The position numbers were made by a program, and so were the translations under genes. Below the pieces are notes generated by a model. It saw only the letters and a program-made list of their open reading frames with translations. It did not search any database and was not told the DNA's origin. From the NCBI GenBank assembly GCA_019234745.1, contig JAFAKZ010000568.1, forward strand, positions 1 through 5,050: a DNA stretch of 5,050 bases. Direction: 5' to 3'. Of the stretch, positions 1 to 5,050 are shown one piece after another. Numbering within the stretch: position 1 is the first letter of the stretch; the number at the start of each line of letters is the position of its first letter. The stretch comes from Burkholderiales bacterium (GTDB lineage: Bacteria > Pseudomonadota > Gammaproteobacteria > Burkholderiales > Chitinimonadaceae).

Positions 1-485
1 CCAGGGTCGCTCAGCTGCCGCGCGAGCGCCAGCGATTCATAGCTGTAGCGCAGGGCATCGACGTCATCAGCCATATTGCCGACGATGAACAGGGCAATGC
101 AGGCCGAATAGCGCTGCGCAGGATCGAGCAGATGCAGGCAGGGCACAACGTCGCTCTGCAGCATCTGCCAGGCCTGCTGCACATAACCCAGTCGCTGCAT
201 CAGTACGGCGCAATAGGCTTGCGCCATCGCCGCACCAGCCTCGTCGCCGCAGGCCTGGAACTGCGCCTGCACGGACCTGTACGCCGCCTGCTGCGAGGCC
301 TCGGGGTGGTATATGGAGTGATTGATCAGTTCGATCAGCTCGACCCAGGCGACGGTGGCCGCATCGGTCTCCGGGCTCAGTGCCGACCTCGCTGCCTTGA
401 CGGTGCGCGTCGCGTCCGCCCGGCTCGTATGTCGCGCCTGCCAGTACCGCTCAATCCATTGCTGCGGGCTGAGTTCGCGATTCAT
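1..485 (-). CDS. Partial TPR-like helical protein (5' part only; C-terminus outside window)
   Basis: The minus-strand frame starts with ATG at 485-483 and stays open to the left edge, giving about 161 residues beginning MNRELSPQQWIERYWQAR. Codon third positions are mostly G or C, which supports real coding. The protein is soluble-looking, with no signal peptide or membrane segment. It is rich in Ala, Gln, Leu and Tyr and reads as successive amphipathic helices. The last visible part (ALRYSYESLALARQLSDP) has the look of a tetratricopeptide-type helix pair. Its start codon overlaps the stop of the upstream methyltransferase (ATGA), and no strong Shine-Dalgarno sequence precedes it, so translation probably depends on coupling to that gene. 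I do not recognise the family. N-terminal TPR-like regions of this kind sit before GGDEF, histidine kinase or regulator domains in many betaproteobacteria, but the output domain would lie outside the window. The coding call is firm; the function is unknown. Confidence 0.72.
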   Translation of the reverse strand, partial: MNRELSPQQWIERYWQARHTSRADATRTVKAARSALSPETDAATVAWVELIELINHSIYHPEASQQAAYRSVQAQFQACGDEAGAAMAQAYCAVLMQRLGYVQQAWQMLQSDVVPCLHLLDPAQRYSACIALFIVGNMADDVDALRYSYESLALARQLSDP

Positions 486-1324
486 GACGCACCCGAAGCG
501 TTGCGGGATCGCGCCGCGATGCGGCGCAGACCCCAGCCTGTCGTGAGCCGACCCTCACCATCAACAAGGCCGGCAAATGCCTCATCCAGCTCGGCCATGA
601 TCTGCGGCAGCGAGGCAACGGGCAGACGATCGATATCGTAGGTGTAGCGCAGGGCTTCGCACAGCTCGGATGGCGTGGGGCGCCAGGGCAGGTCGAGGTC
701 GTCGAACTGCACGGATTCGAAGAAGGGATCGAGCAGCATGCGCCAGCCGTCCAGGCTACGCGTCTCTTCCGCCGCAAGGGCCGTCAGGCCGCTTCCCGCA
801 TGGCGGCCGATCACTTCACGGTAGGCCAGGTGGGCCTCGCCAAGCAACATGCGGCGCCCAATCACGGCACCCAACCGGCCACCCGGCTTCAATATGCGAT
901 GGATCTCGGCGAACACCTGGGGCAGGTCGTGCATGACCATCAAGGCGAGGTGAGACAGCACGCAGTCCACGTCCTGGTCCGGAATGCTCATCGATTGGGC
1001 CGGCTCGGCCAACAGGCGTACATCAGTGGGCAAGGAACCACGTGCGACAGCAATTTCGGCAATGCTGAAATCGACGCCGGTCAGACGCAGATGCGCGCCT
1101 TGCTCATGCAGAAGTTGCAGCAAGTGCCCGCTGCCGCAGCCCAAGTCGACGACATGGACTGATGTGTTGGAAGGTGCAATCAGGTCGACCAGCGAGGCAT
1201 AGGACGATGCGAAGTCGCGCCCCCCCATGTGCGCGGGAAGCGTCGCGAACAGCATTGACGTGGCGCCCGCATATCGACCGTGAAAATCGAGTATGTAGGT
1301 CTCAACCTCCACACGACGGGTCAC
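482..1324 (-). CDS. Class I SAM-dependent methyltransferase (Methyltransf_11/25-like)
   Basis: This 280-residue protein has the canonical Rossmann-fold methyltransferase motifs. Motif I is VVDLGCGSG at about residues 58-66 (SAM-binding glycine loop). The acidic residue after strand 2 is Asp85 in LTGVDFS (ribose contact). Motif IV lies near residues 117-131 (QDVDCVLSHLALMVM), and the post-IV LKPGGR loop is at 145-150. Residues 1-55 form an N-terminal helical cap, and about 155-280 is a variable region that would set substrate choice. There is no signal peptide, so it is cytoplasmic. The start is GTG at 1324-1322, preceded by a purine-rich Shine-Dalgarno region (AGGGGAAGGGAG, 1329-1340); no ATG nearby in frame is better placed. 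Its TGA overlaps the ATG of the next minus-strand gene by the ATGA arrangement, indicating one transcript. The family includes methylases of small molecules, lipids and proteins; the substrate cannot be read from the sequence. Confidence 0.9.
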   Translation of the reverse strand: MTRRVEVETYILDFHGRYAGATSMLFATLPAHMGGRDFASSYASLVDLIAPSNTSVHVVDLGCGSGHLLQLLHEQGAHLRLTGVDFSIAEIAVARGSLPTDVRLLAEPAQSMSIPDQDVDCVLSHLALMVMHDLPQVFAEIHRILKPGGRLGAVIGRRMLLGEAHLAYREVIGRHAGSGLTALAAEETRSLDGWRMLLDPFFESVQFDDLDLPWRPTPSELCEALRYTYDIDRLPVASLPQIMAELDEAFAGLVDGEGRLTTGWGLRRIAARSRNASGAS

Positions 1325-1328
1325 GCTG

Positions 1329-1340
1329 CTCCCTTCCCCT
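1329..1340 (-). promoter_or_regulatory. Shine-Dalgarno region for the GTG-start methyltransferase
   Basis: Read on the minus strand this is AGGGGAAGGGAG, ending 4 bases before the GTG at 1324. Two overlapping purine cores (AGGGG and AAGGGAG) could pair with 16S rRNA. The first has the more usual spacing. It supports the GTG as the true start. Confidence 0.6.
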
Positions 1341-1379
1341 GTTAGCTATTCTTGGCCGATCTTGCTGCTGGAGAATCTG

Positions 1380-1398
1380 CGCCGGCCGGCAGCCGGCG
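1380..1398. repeat. GC-rich hairpin upstream of the methyltransferase gene
   Basis: CGCCGGC (1380-1386) and GCCGGCG (1392-1398) form a perfect 7-bp inverted repeat around a 5-base loop. It lies in the untranslated stretch 1325-1459 upstream of the methyltransferase. An AT-rich patch (about 1405-1432) lies on its upstream side for that gene and may carry the promoter. I found no convincing -35/-10 pair there. No T-tract adjoins the hairpin, so it is not a standard terminator. It could act in the 5' leader or be incidental in GC-rich DNA. Confidence 0.4.
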
Positions 1399-1460
1399 GC
1401 AATCTTCAACTATTTAAACAAAAATCAGTAATGAAGGCGATGCCTTTGTGGGGCGCACCC

Positions 1461-1505
1461 GCAAACAAAAGCCGACCGGGCAGCGTAGGCTGCACACGGT
1501 CGGCT
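1461..1505 (-). terminator. Intrinsic terminator of the M13 peptidase gene
   Basis: A perfect 9-bp inverted repeat (AGCCGACCG at 1470-1478, CGGTCGGCT at 1497-1505) encloses a second 5-bp stem (GCAGC 1480-1484, GCTGC 1489-1493) with a GTAG loop. The whole folds into one long hairpin with a small internal bulge. In the minus-strand direction it is followed by TTTTGTTTGC (1470-1461). It starts 12 bases after the peptidase stop codon, the classic position and form of a Rho-independent terminator. It separates the peptidase from the methyltransferase/TPR pair, which must therefore have its own promoter. Confidence 0.88.
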
Positions 1506-1517
1506 CGCTGCGGCTGC

Positions 1518-3572
1518 TTACCAGACGCGGCAGCGATTCTCACTCACCATGGGTTGGCCCTTCTTGCAGCTGAAGGCCTGCTCAAATTCCGGCATGTTCA
1601 CGACCAGGCCGTTCACACGGTACTTTGCCGGCGAATGCGGGTCCGTCAGCGCGCGCAGGCGGGCCGTTTCCGGGCGCACATTGGAGCAGGACCACTGCGC
1701 ATAGCCCACGAAGAAACGCTGTTCGGGCGAGAGGCCATCGCGCGCCTCCAGCTGCTGGCCGGCGGTATCGGACTTCCACGCCATCCAGGCCAAGATGATG
1801 CCGCCCAGGTCGGCGATATCCTCGCCCTGCGTGAGCTTGCTGTTGACCTTCAGTTCGTCCACGGCCGTGTACTTGGCATACTGGTCAACTACGCACTGGG
1901 CGCGCTCCTTGAATGCGGCGGCGTCTTTCTTCGTCCACCAGTCGCGCAGATTGCCCTTGGCATCATACTGGCGCCCCTCGTCGTCGAACGCATGTGTCAG
2001 CTCATGGCCGATCGTGCTCCCCGTGTCGCCATAGTTCGGCGCCGCGTCCATCTTGGCGTCGTACAGGGGCGGCTGCAGGATGCCAGCCGGGAAGTTGATA
2101 TCATTCATCTGCGCCGAGTAGTAAGCGTTCACGGTCGGCGGCGTCATCTCCCATTCGCCGTGGTCTACCGGTTTGCCGATTTTGGCGAGCTGGCGCTTGA
2201 TCTCGAAGGCATTGGCGCGCTGAGCGTTGCCGAAGAAGTCGTCGCGCTTGATGTCCACGCTGCTGTAGTCGCGCCACTTGTCCGGGTAGCCGATCTTGTT
2301 GGCCAGCCCGTGCAGCTTCTCCAGCGCGCGGGCCTTGGTCTCCTCGCTCATCCACGTCAGGTCCTTGATGTCCTTTTCCATGGACTGCTCGATCAGCTGC
2401 GTCATATGCAGCGTATCGTCCTTCAGCTTGGGGCTGAAGGCACGGGCGACGAACTCCTGACCCAGGGCTTCGCCCAGTTGGCTATCGACCATCTGCACGC
2501 ACTTCTTCCAGCGCGGCTGCTGCTGCGGAACGCCTTGCAGCGTCTTGCCATAAAAGTCGAAGTTCGCATCCGCCAAATTCTTCGACAGCAAATTTGCCGA
2601 TGCGTGCACCACGTGCCAACGCAGATAGGTCTTGATGTCGGCCAGCGAATCGCGCTTGAAGCGCTTGGCCAGCTCCTTCATGAAGCCGGGCTCCGACACA
2701 TTGACGATGCCAGGTTCACCCACGCCCGTCTGCTTGAAGTAGGCGCCGAAATCGAAATCCGGCGTCAGTGCCTGCAGGGCCTTTGCGTCCATCTTGTGGA
2801 ACAGCTTGTACGGGTCGCGCAGCTCCACGCGCGTCAGCGTGGCGCCGGCCAGCGAGGTTTCCAGCGCCATCACGTGCAGGGCGCCGGCGCGGGCAGCAGC
2901 GGGCGTCTCGCCGCTCAGCTCCAACATACGCGCCACGTGCTGCACGTACTTCATGCGTAGCGCCTTCGATTTCGCATCCTGCTTGAAGTAGTAGTCGCGG
3001 TCCGGCAGGCCCAGGCCGCCGGCGCCGACGAAGGCGATCACCTGCGAGGAATCGGCAAAGTCCTGGTTGGAGCCAAAGCCGAAGTAGGCCCCCACGCCGT
3101 TCAGGTGCAGCTGGGCCAGCAAAGCCGGCAAGTCATTCTTGGACTTCAGCGCGTCGATCTGGTCGAGGTAGGGTTGCATGGGCGCGATGCCCAGCTTGTC
3201 GACGGCAGGCTCATTCGTGCAGGCGGCGAAATAGTCGCCGATCTTCTGCTGTGTCGCGCTGCGGCCATCGGTATTCTTGGCTAGGCCGTCCAGGATGCCC
3301 CACAGGAAGCGCTGGTTGTCCTGGTACAGCTTGCCGTACACATCCCAGCTCGACTGGTCGGCCGGTATGGGATTGTTTTTCATCCAACCACCGCAGGCAT
3401 ACTGGTAAAAGTCGACGCAAGGGTCGGCCGTGCGGTCCATGGCCGCGGTATCGAGGCTGGGCGTATAGGGAAAGGTGGTGAGCGGCGTTTCGGCCGGCGC
3501 TTCATCGGCATGGACCAGCGTGCCCACCTGGGCCAGCGCCAGGCAGACCAGGGTCGTCAACATCTTGCGCAT
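1518..3572 (-). CDS. pepO: Secreted M13-family zinc metalloendopeptidase (neprilysin/PepO-like)
   Basis: This complete 684-residue protein is of normal length for bacterial M13 peptidases, which cleave peptides outside the cytoplasm. Residues 1-22 are a signal peptide: a charged start (MRKM), a hydrophobic core and a VHA cleavage site before Asp23. The N-terminal M13 domain (about 45-430) opens with DPCVDFYQYACGGW. The catalytic domain follows, with the substrate-binding NAYY (482-485), the zinc motif HELTH (His523, Glu524, His527), and EDIAD giving the third ligand Glu584 and Asp588. The protein ends in the family-typical CRVW. Eight cysteines of the mature form (52, 60, 118, 358, 560, 629, 669, 681) match four of the disulfides known in human neprilysin. 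This fits folding in the periplasm or beyond. There is no lipobox and no N-terminal membrane anchor beyond the signal. The ATG at 3572-3570 has a good GGAGAG 8 bases upstream. The gene is probably monocistronic, ending at the hairpin at 1461-1505. The family call is very firm; the symbol is by similarity and the natural substrate is unknown. Confidence 0.95.
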   Translation of the reverse strand: MRKMLTTLVCLALAQVGTLVHADEAPAETPLTTFPYTPSLDTAAMDRTADPCVDFYQYACGGWMKNNPIPADQSSWDVYGKLYQDNQRFLWGILDGLAKNTDGRSATQQKIGDYFAACTNEPAVDKLGIAPMQPYLDQIDALKSKNDLPALLAQLHLNGVGAYFGFGSNQDFADSSQVIAFVGAGGLGLPDRDYYFKQDAKSKALRMKYVQHVARMLELSGETPAAARAGALHVMALETSLAGATLTRVELRDPYKLFHKMDAKALQALTPDFDFGAYFKQTGVGEPGIVNVSEPGFMKELAKRFKRDSLADIKTYLRWHVVHASANLLSKNLADANFDFYGKTLQGVPQQQPRWKKCVQMVDSQLGEALGQEFVARAFSPKLKDDTLHMTQLIEQSMEKDIKDLTWMSEETKARALEKLHGLANKIGYPDKWRDYSSVDIKRDDFFGNAQRANAFEIKRQLAKIGKPVDHGEWEMTPPTVNAYYSAQMNDINFPAGILQPPLYDAKMDAAPNYGDTGSTIGHELTHAFDDEGRQYDAKGNLRDWWTKKDAAAFKERAQCVVDQYAKYTAVDELKVNSKLTQGEDIADLGGIILAWMAWKSDTAGQQLEARDGLSPEQRFFVGYAQWSCSNVRPETARLRALTDPHSPAKYRVNGLVVNMPEFEQAFSCKKGQPMVSENRCRVW

Positions 3573-3580
3573 CGTGTCTT

Positions 3581-3586
3581 CTCTCC
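3581..3586 (-). promoter_or_regulatory. Ribosome binding site of the M13 peptidase gene
   Basis: GGAGAG on the minus strand lies 8 bases before the ATG at 3572. It fixes this ATG as the start rather than the in-frame ATG three codons later (Met4), and it keeps the positively charged N-region of the signal peptide. Confidence 0.75.
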
Positions 3587-3803
3587 GTGAATCTTCATGT
3601 TCTTGCTCGGCGCATCAACGTGCCGGGTAAGCTTGTGATGGTACTCGATTCGGCCGCGGGGCCGCTGCCGCAGGCGCGACGAAGCGCCTTGGCCAACGCG
3701 AATGTTGCGAATTTGGCCTCGTGCCGATTGGCACACCGCCGGCCACGGCGCACGGTTCTGCTGCAACAATGCCACCCCGCGACACACAGGCGACGGACGT
3801 CAA

Positions 3804-3833
3804 TTTACAGGTTTACCCTGATTGACATAGCAT
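3804..3833 (+). promoter_or_regulatory. Candidate sigma-70 promoter for the JmjC-like oxygenase gene
   Basis: TTTACA (3804-3809) and TAGCAT (3828-3833) are spaced by 18 bases and sit in the AT-rich patch upstream of the gene. A second hexamer, a perfect TTGACA (3822-3827), also lies here, but what follows 16-17 bases later (around 3844-3850) is a poor -10. The two possibilities overlap and cannot be told apart by eye. TTTAC is repeated at 3804-3808 and 3812-3816, and CAGG/CCTG (3808-3820) forms a short inverted repeat, so an operator may overlap the promoter. Confidence 0.35.
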
Positions 3834-3855
3834 GCTGCCACACTAAGTCGCTGGC

Positions 3856-3859
3856 GGAG
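3856..3859 (+). promoter_or_regulatory. Ribosome binding site of the JmjC-like oxygenase gene
   Basis: GGAG lies 10 bases before the ATG at 3870. An in-frame stop (TAG, 3828-3830) lies upstream with no ATG, GTG or TTG between it and 3870 that would serve better, so the start is well defined. Confidence 0.6.
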
Positions 3860-3869
3860 CAAGATAAAG

Positions 3870-4895
3870 ATGGAAGCAAGGGCTGTACTACGCACTGCAG
3901 TAACGGACGACTGGCGCCGCTGGATCGGCGAGAACCTGCTGATGGGCAGCGACCCCGCCTCCATCCACAGGGCGATGACGGATGCGGGCATCGCACCCAA
4001 GGAAGCGGAAGTGGAAATCAACGCGGCCATGGCCAGCCCCTATCTGCGTGCATCGGAACGCCTGCACGCGCGTCTGGCCAAGCGCGACTGGATGCTGGAA
4101 TCGATCTCCAAGCTGCGCCGCATGCACCCGGACGCCAAGACCGTCGAACGGCGTCACCGCATCAGCCGCGACGAATTCCTGCGCGAGTTCTATTCGCAGA
4201 GCAAGCCCGTCATCATCACCGGCATGATGGACGACTGGCCCGCCATGGAGAAATGGAGCCTCGACTACTTCGCCGCACAAGTGGGCGAGCGCGAAGTGGA
4301 AGTCCAGTTCGGCCGTACTAGCGACCCGAACTTCGAGATCAACGGCCCCAAGCACAAGCGCAAGATGCGTTTTGGCGAATATATCGACATGGTGCGCGCG
4401 GCCGGCGTCACCAACGACTTCTATATGACGGCCAATAACTCCGGCCACAACAAGCAGGCGATCCGCGAGTTATGGCAGGACGTCATCCAGATTCCGGAAT
4501 ACCTCAAGGGCGAGGATCCAAGCGAGGGCTTTTTCTGGCTCGGGCCGGCAGGCACGATCACACCCTTCCACCATGACCTGACCAACAACTTCATGGCGCA
4601 GGTGATGGGACGCAAGCGCCTCAAGATCGCGCCGTCCTGGGATCTCTCACTGATGAACAATTTTCACCATTGTTTCTCCCTGGTGGATGGCCGGGATGTG
4701 CCGGCCGCCCCCCACCCGGCCTTCGAGCAGCCGCAGATCCTCGAGTGCATCCTCCACCCCGGCGAGATCCTGTTCCTCCCCGTCGGCTGCATCCATTTCG
4801 TCCGGGGCCTGGATATCACTGTGACCGTCTCCTTCACCAACTTCGTCTTCGACAACGACTTCTCCACCTTCTATACGACCTACCACCACCTCTGA
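3870..4895 (+). CDS. Cupin-like (Cupin_8/JmjC-type) Fe(II)/2-oxoglutarate-dependent oxygenase
   Basis: This complete 341-residue cytoplasmic protein has two parts. Residues 1-85 are helical (DDWRRWIGENLLMGSD, then SPYLRASERLHARLAKRDW). From about 95 to the end is a JmjC/cupin fold, opening with the family hallmark PVIITGMMDDWPAMEKWS (113-130). The HxD...H iron triad is His234, Asp236 (in TPFHHD) and His309 (LPVGCIH). Residues that bind 2-oxoglutarate in the factor-inhibiting HIF hydroxylase (FIH) have counterparts at matching spacing: Thr231, Asn240, Lys249 and Asn324. The enzyme should therefore be active, coupling 2-oxoglutarate decarboxylation to hydroxylation of a substrate. Known relatives hydroxylate proteins, peptides or tRNA, or demethylate proteins. 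The substrate here is unknown; the N-terminal helices may bind it or mediate dimer formation. The gene is divergent from the peptidase and is followed by a GC hairpin at 4907-4923. The family call is firm; the biological role is open. Confidence 0.92.
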   Translation: MEARAVLRTAVTDDWRRWIGENLLMGSDPASIHRAMTDAGIAPKEAEVEINAAMASPYLRASERLHARLAKRDWMLESISKLRRMHPDAKTVERRHRISRDEFLREFYSQSKPVIITGMMDDWPAMEKWSLDYFAAQVGEREVEVQFGRTSDPNFEINGPKHKRKMRFGEYIDMVRAAGVTNDFYMTANNSGHNKQAIRELWQDVIQIPEYLKGEDPSEGFFWLGPAGTITPFHHDLTNNFMAQVMGRKRLKIAPSWDLSLMNNFHHCFSLVDGRDVPAAPHPAFEQPQILECILHPGEILFLPVGCIHFVRGLDITVTVSFTNFVFDNDFSTFYTTYHHL

Positions 4896-4906
4896 TCCGC
4901 TCGTGA

Positions 4907-4923
4907 GGCCGGCGGCGCCGGCC
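4907..4923. terminator. GC-rich hairpin after the oxygenase gene, possible terminator
   Basis: GGCCGGC and GCCGGCC form a perfect 7-bp inverted repeat with a 3-base loop, starting 12 bases after the oxygenase stop codon. The position suits transcription termination or 3'-end protection. However, neither strand has a T-tract after it, so any termination would be non-canonical or Rho-assisted. Confidence 0.4.
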
Positions 4924-4931
4924 GATTCGAG

Positions 4932-4964
4932 GTGGACCCTCAAGGCCTGGCGAACGGGGTCCAC
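4932..4964. repeat. Inverted repeat GTGGACCC / GGGTCCAC
   Basis: A perfect 8-bp inverted repeat (4932-4939 and 4957-4964) has a 17-base spacer. It lies between the oxygenase gene and the right edge, partly within the possible minus-strand gene end at 4940-5050. It could be a hairpin in a 3' region or a protein-binding site. GGACCCC recurs at 4969-4975. No T-tract follows on either strand. Confidence 0.4.
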
Positions 4965-5050
4965 GGCTGGACCCCTCGGGGGATGTAGCATCCCGCTTCC
5001 TGCTGGCGGTTGCTGAGGTTGAGGACCTCCTGGACGACCGCGGTCCGGAA
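4940..5050 (-). CDS. Possible 3' end of an unidentified gene entering from the right edge
   Basis: On the minus strand, one frame runs from the window edge to a TGA at 4942-4940, giving 36 residues (starting FRTAVVQEVLNLSN and ending PWTPFARP). Nearly all its codons end in G or C, and it would be convergent with the oxygenase gene, so it may be the C-terminus of a neighbour. A plus-strand frame over the same bases is also open to the edge (ending LLAVAEVEDLLDDRGPE) but has no ATG start in view. With so little sequence and high GC I cannot settle the strand or recognise a family. Confidence 0.3.
   Translation of the reverse strand, partial: FRTAVVQEVLNLSNRQQEAGCYIPRGVQPWTPFARP

Larger units (their letters stand above)
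3573..3869. other. Divergent intergenic region between the peptidase and the JmjC-like oxygenase
   Basis: These 297 bases lie between two outward-facing genes and should contain both promoters. No convincing protein frame is present. Small inverted repeats are visible: CGGCC/GGCCG (3651-3664), AGGCGC/GCGCCT (3672-3689) and GTGCC/GGCAC (3721-3734). The last has 5-bp arms and a 4-base spacer, the size of a regulator half-site pair. The part nearest the oxygenase gene (about 3800-3850) is clearly more AT-rich than the rest and holds the candidate promoter. I could not find a good -35/-10 pair for the peptidase direction. Confidence 0.55.

Noticed and set aside
132..641. A 169-codon plus-strand open frame across the methyltransferase/TPR junction
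   Set aside because: It is antisense to two overlapping minus-strand genes that have better coding character, and it lacks any family motif.
1362..2960. A 532-codon plus-strand open frame opposite the M13 peptidase gene
   Set aside because: It is antisense to a peptidase whose every family motif is intact. Its translation is the His/Leu/Arg/Val-rich composition typical of a mirror frame in GC-rich DNA, and no ribosome binding site or domain is visible.
3513..3572. Possible lipoprotein signal in the peptidase (Cys10 in the N-terminus)
   Set aside because: The residues before Cys10 (Thr-Leu-Val) do not make a lipobox, and the cysteine falls too early in the hydrophobic core. A signal peptidase I site after VHA fits better.
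3729..3745. TGGCAC-containing stretch resembling a sigma-54 -24 element
   Set aside because: The -12 element (TTGC-like) is absent at the required spacing; CGGC is found instead.
3587..4321. A 244-codon plus-strand open frame overlapping the divergent spacer and the oxygenase start
   Set aside because: It overlaps the well-supported oxygenase in another frame, has Arg/Pro/His-rich low-quality sequence, and starts inside the peptidase leader with no domain recognised.
3888..4448. A 186-codon minus-strand open frame inside the oxygenase gene
   Set aside because: It is the mirror of a real gene with clear JmjC motifs; its composition is that of an antisense shadow.
4647..4991. A 114-codon minus-strand open frame spanning the oxygenase 3' end and the right-hand spacer
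   Set aside because: Most of it is antisense to the oxygenase catalytic core, and its Glu/Gly/Val-rich sequence is typical of a shadow frame. It also crosses the GC hairpin after the oxygenase.

Overview
This is a GC-rich bacterial chromosomal window. Its gene order and protein features suggest a Gram-negative betaproteobacterium of the Oxalobacteraceae type (Massilia, Duganella or Janthinobacterium). That placement rests on protein resemblance and base composition from memory, not on a marker gene. No rRNA, tRNA, CRISPR array or intact mobile element is visible.

Layout from left to right. Positions 1-485 (minus) hold the 5' part of a gene that runs off the left edge; it encodes a helical, TPR-like protein. 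Its ATG overlaps the TGA of a class I SAM-dependent methyltransferase (482-1324, minus), so the two form a tightly coupled pair transcribed leftwards. A 193-base spacer (1325-1517) follows, with a GC-rich hairpin and an AT-rich patch upstream of the methyltransferase. It also holds a clear intrinsic terminator belonging to the next gene. Positions 1518-3572 (minus) encode a complete secreted M13-family (neprilysin/PepO-like) zinc metallopeptidase. A 297-base divergent spacer (3573-3869) separates it from a plus-strand gene at 3870-4895. That gene encodes a cupin-like/JmjC-type Fe(II)/2-oxoglutarate oxygenase with all expected metal and co-substrate residues. The last 155 bases hold three inverted repeats, and there is a possible partial gene entering from the right edge on the minus strand (4940-5050).

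The genes do not form one obvious pathway. The peptidase has its own terminator and so is probably a single-gene unit facing the periplasm or cell surface. The methyltransferase/TPR pair is a separate cytoplasmic unit. The oxygenase is divergently transcribed from the peptidase and could share regulatory DNA with it, but nothing in the sequence links their functions. I see no strong case for a new multi-gene system. The most open questions are the substrate of the JmjC-like enzyme, the function of the methyltransferase/TPR pair, and the identity of the right-edge sequence.
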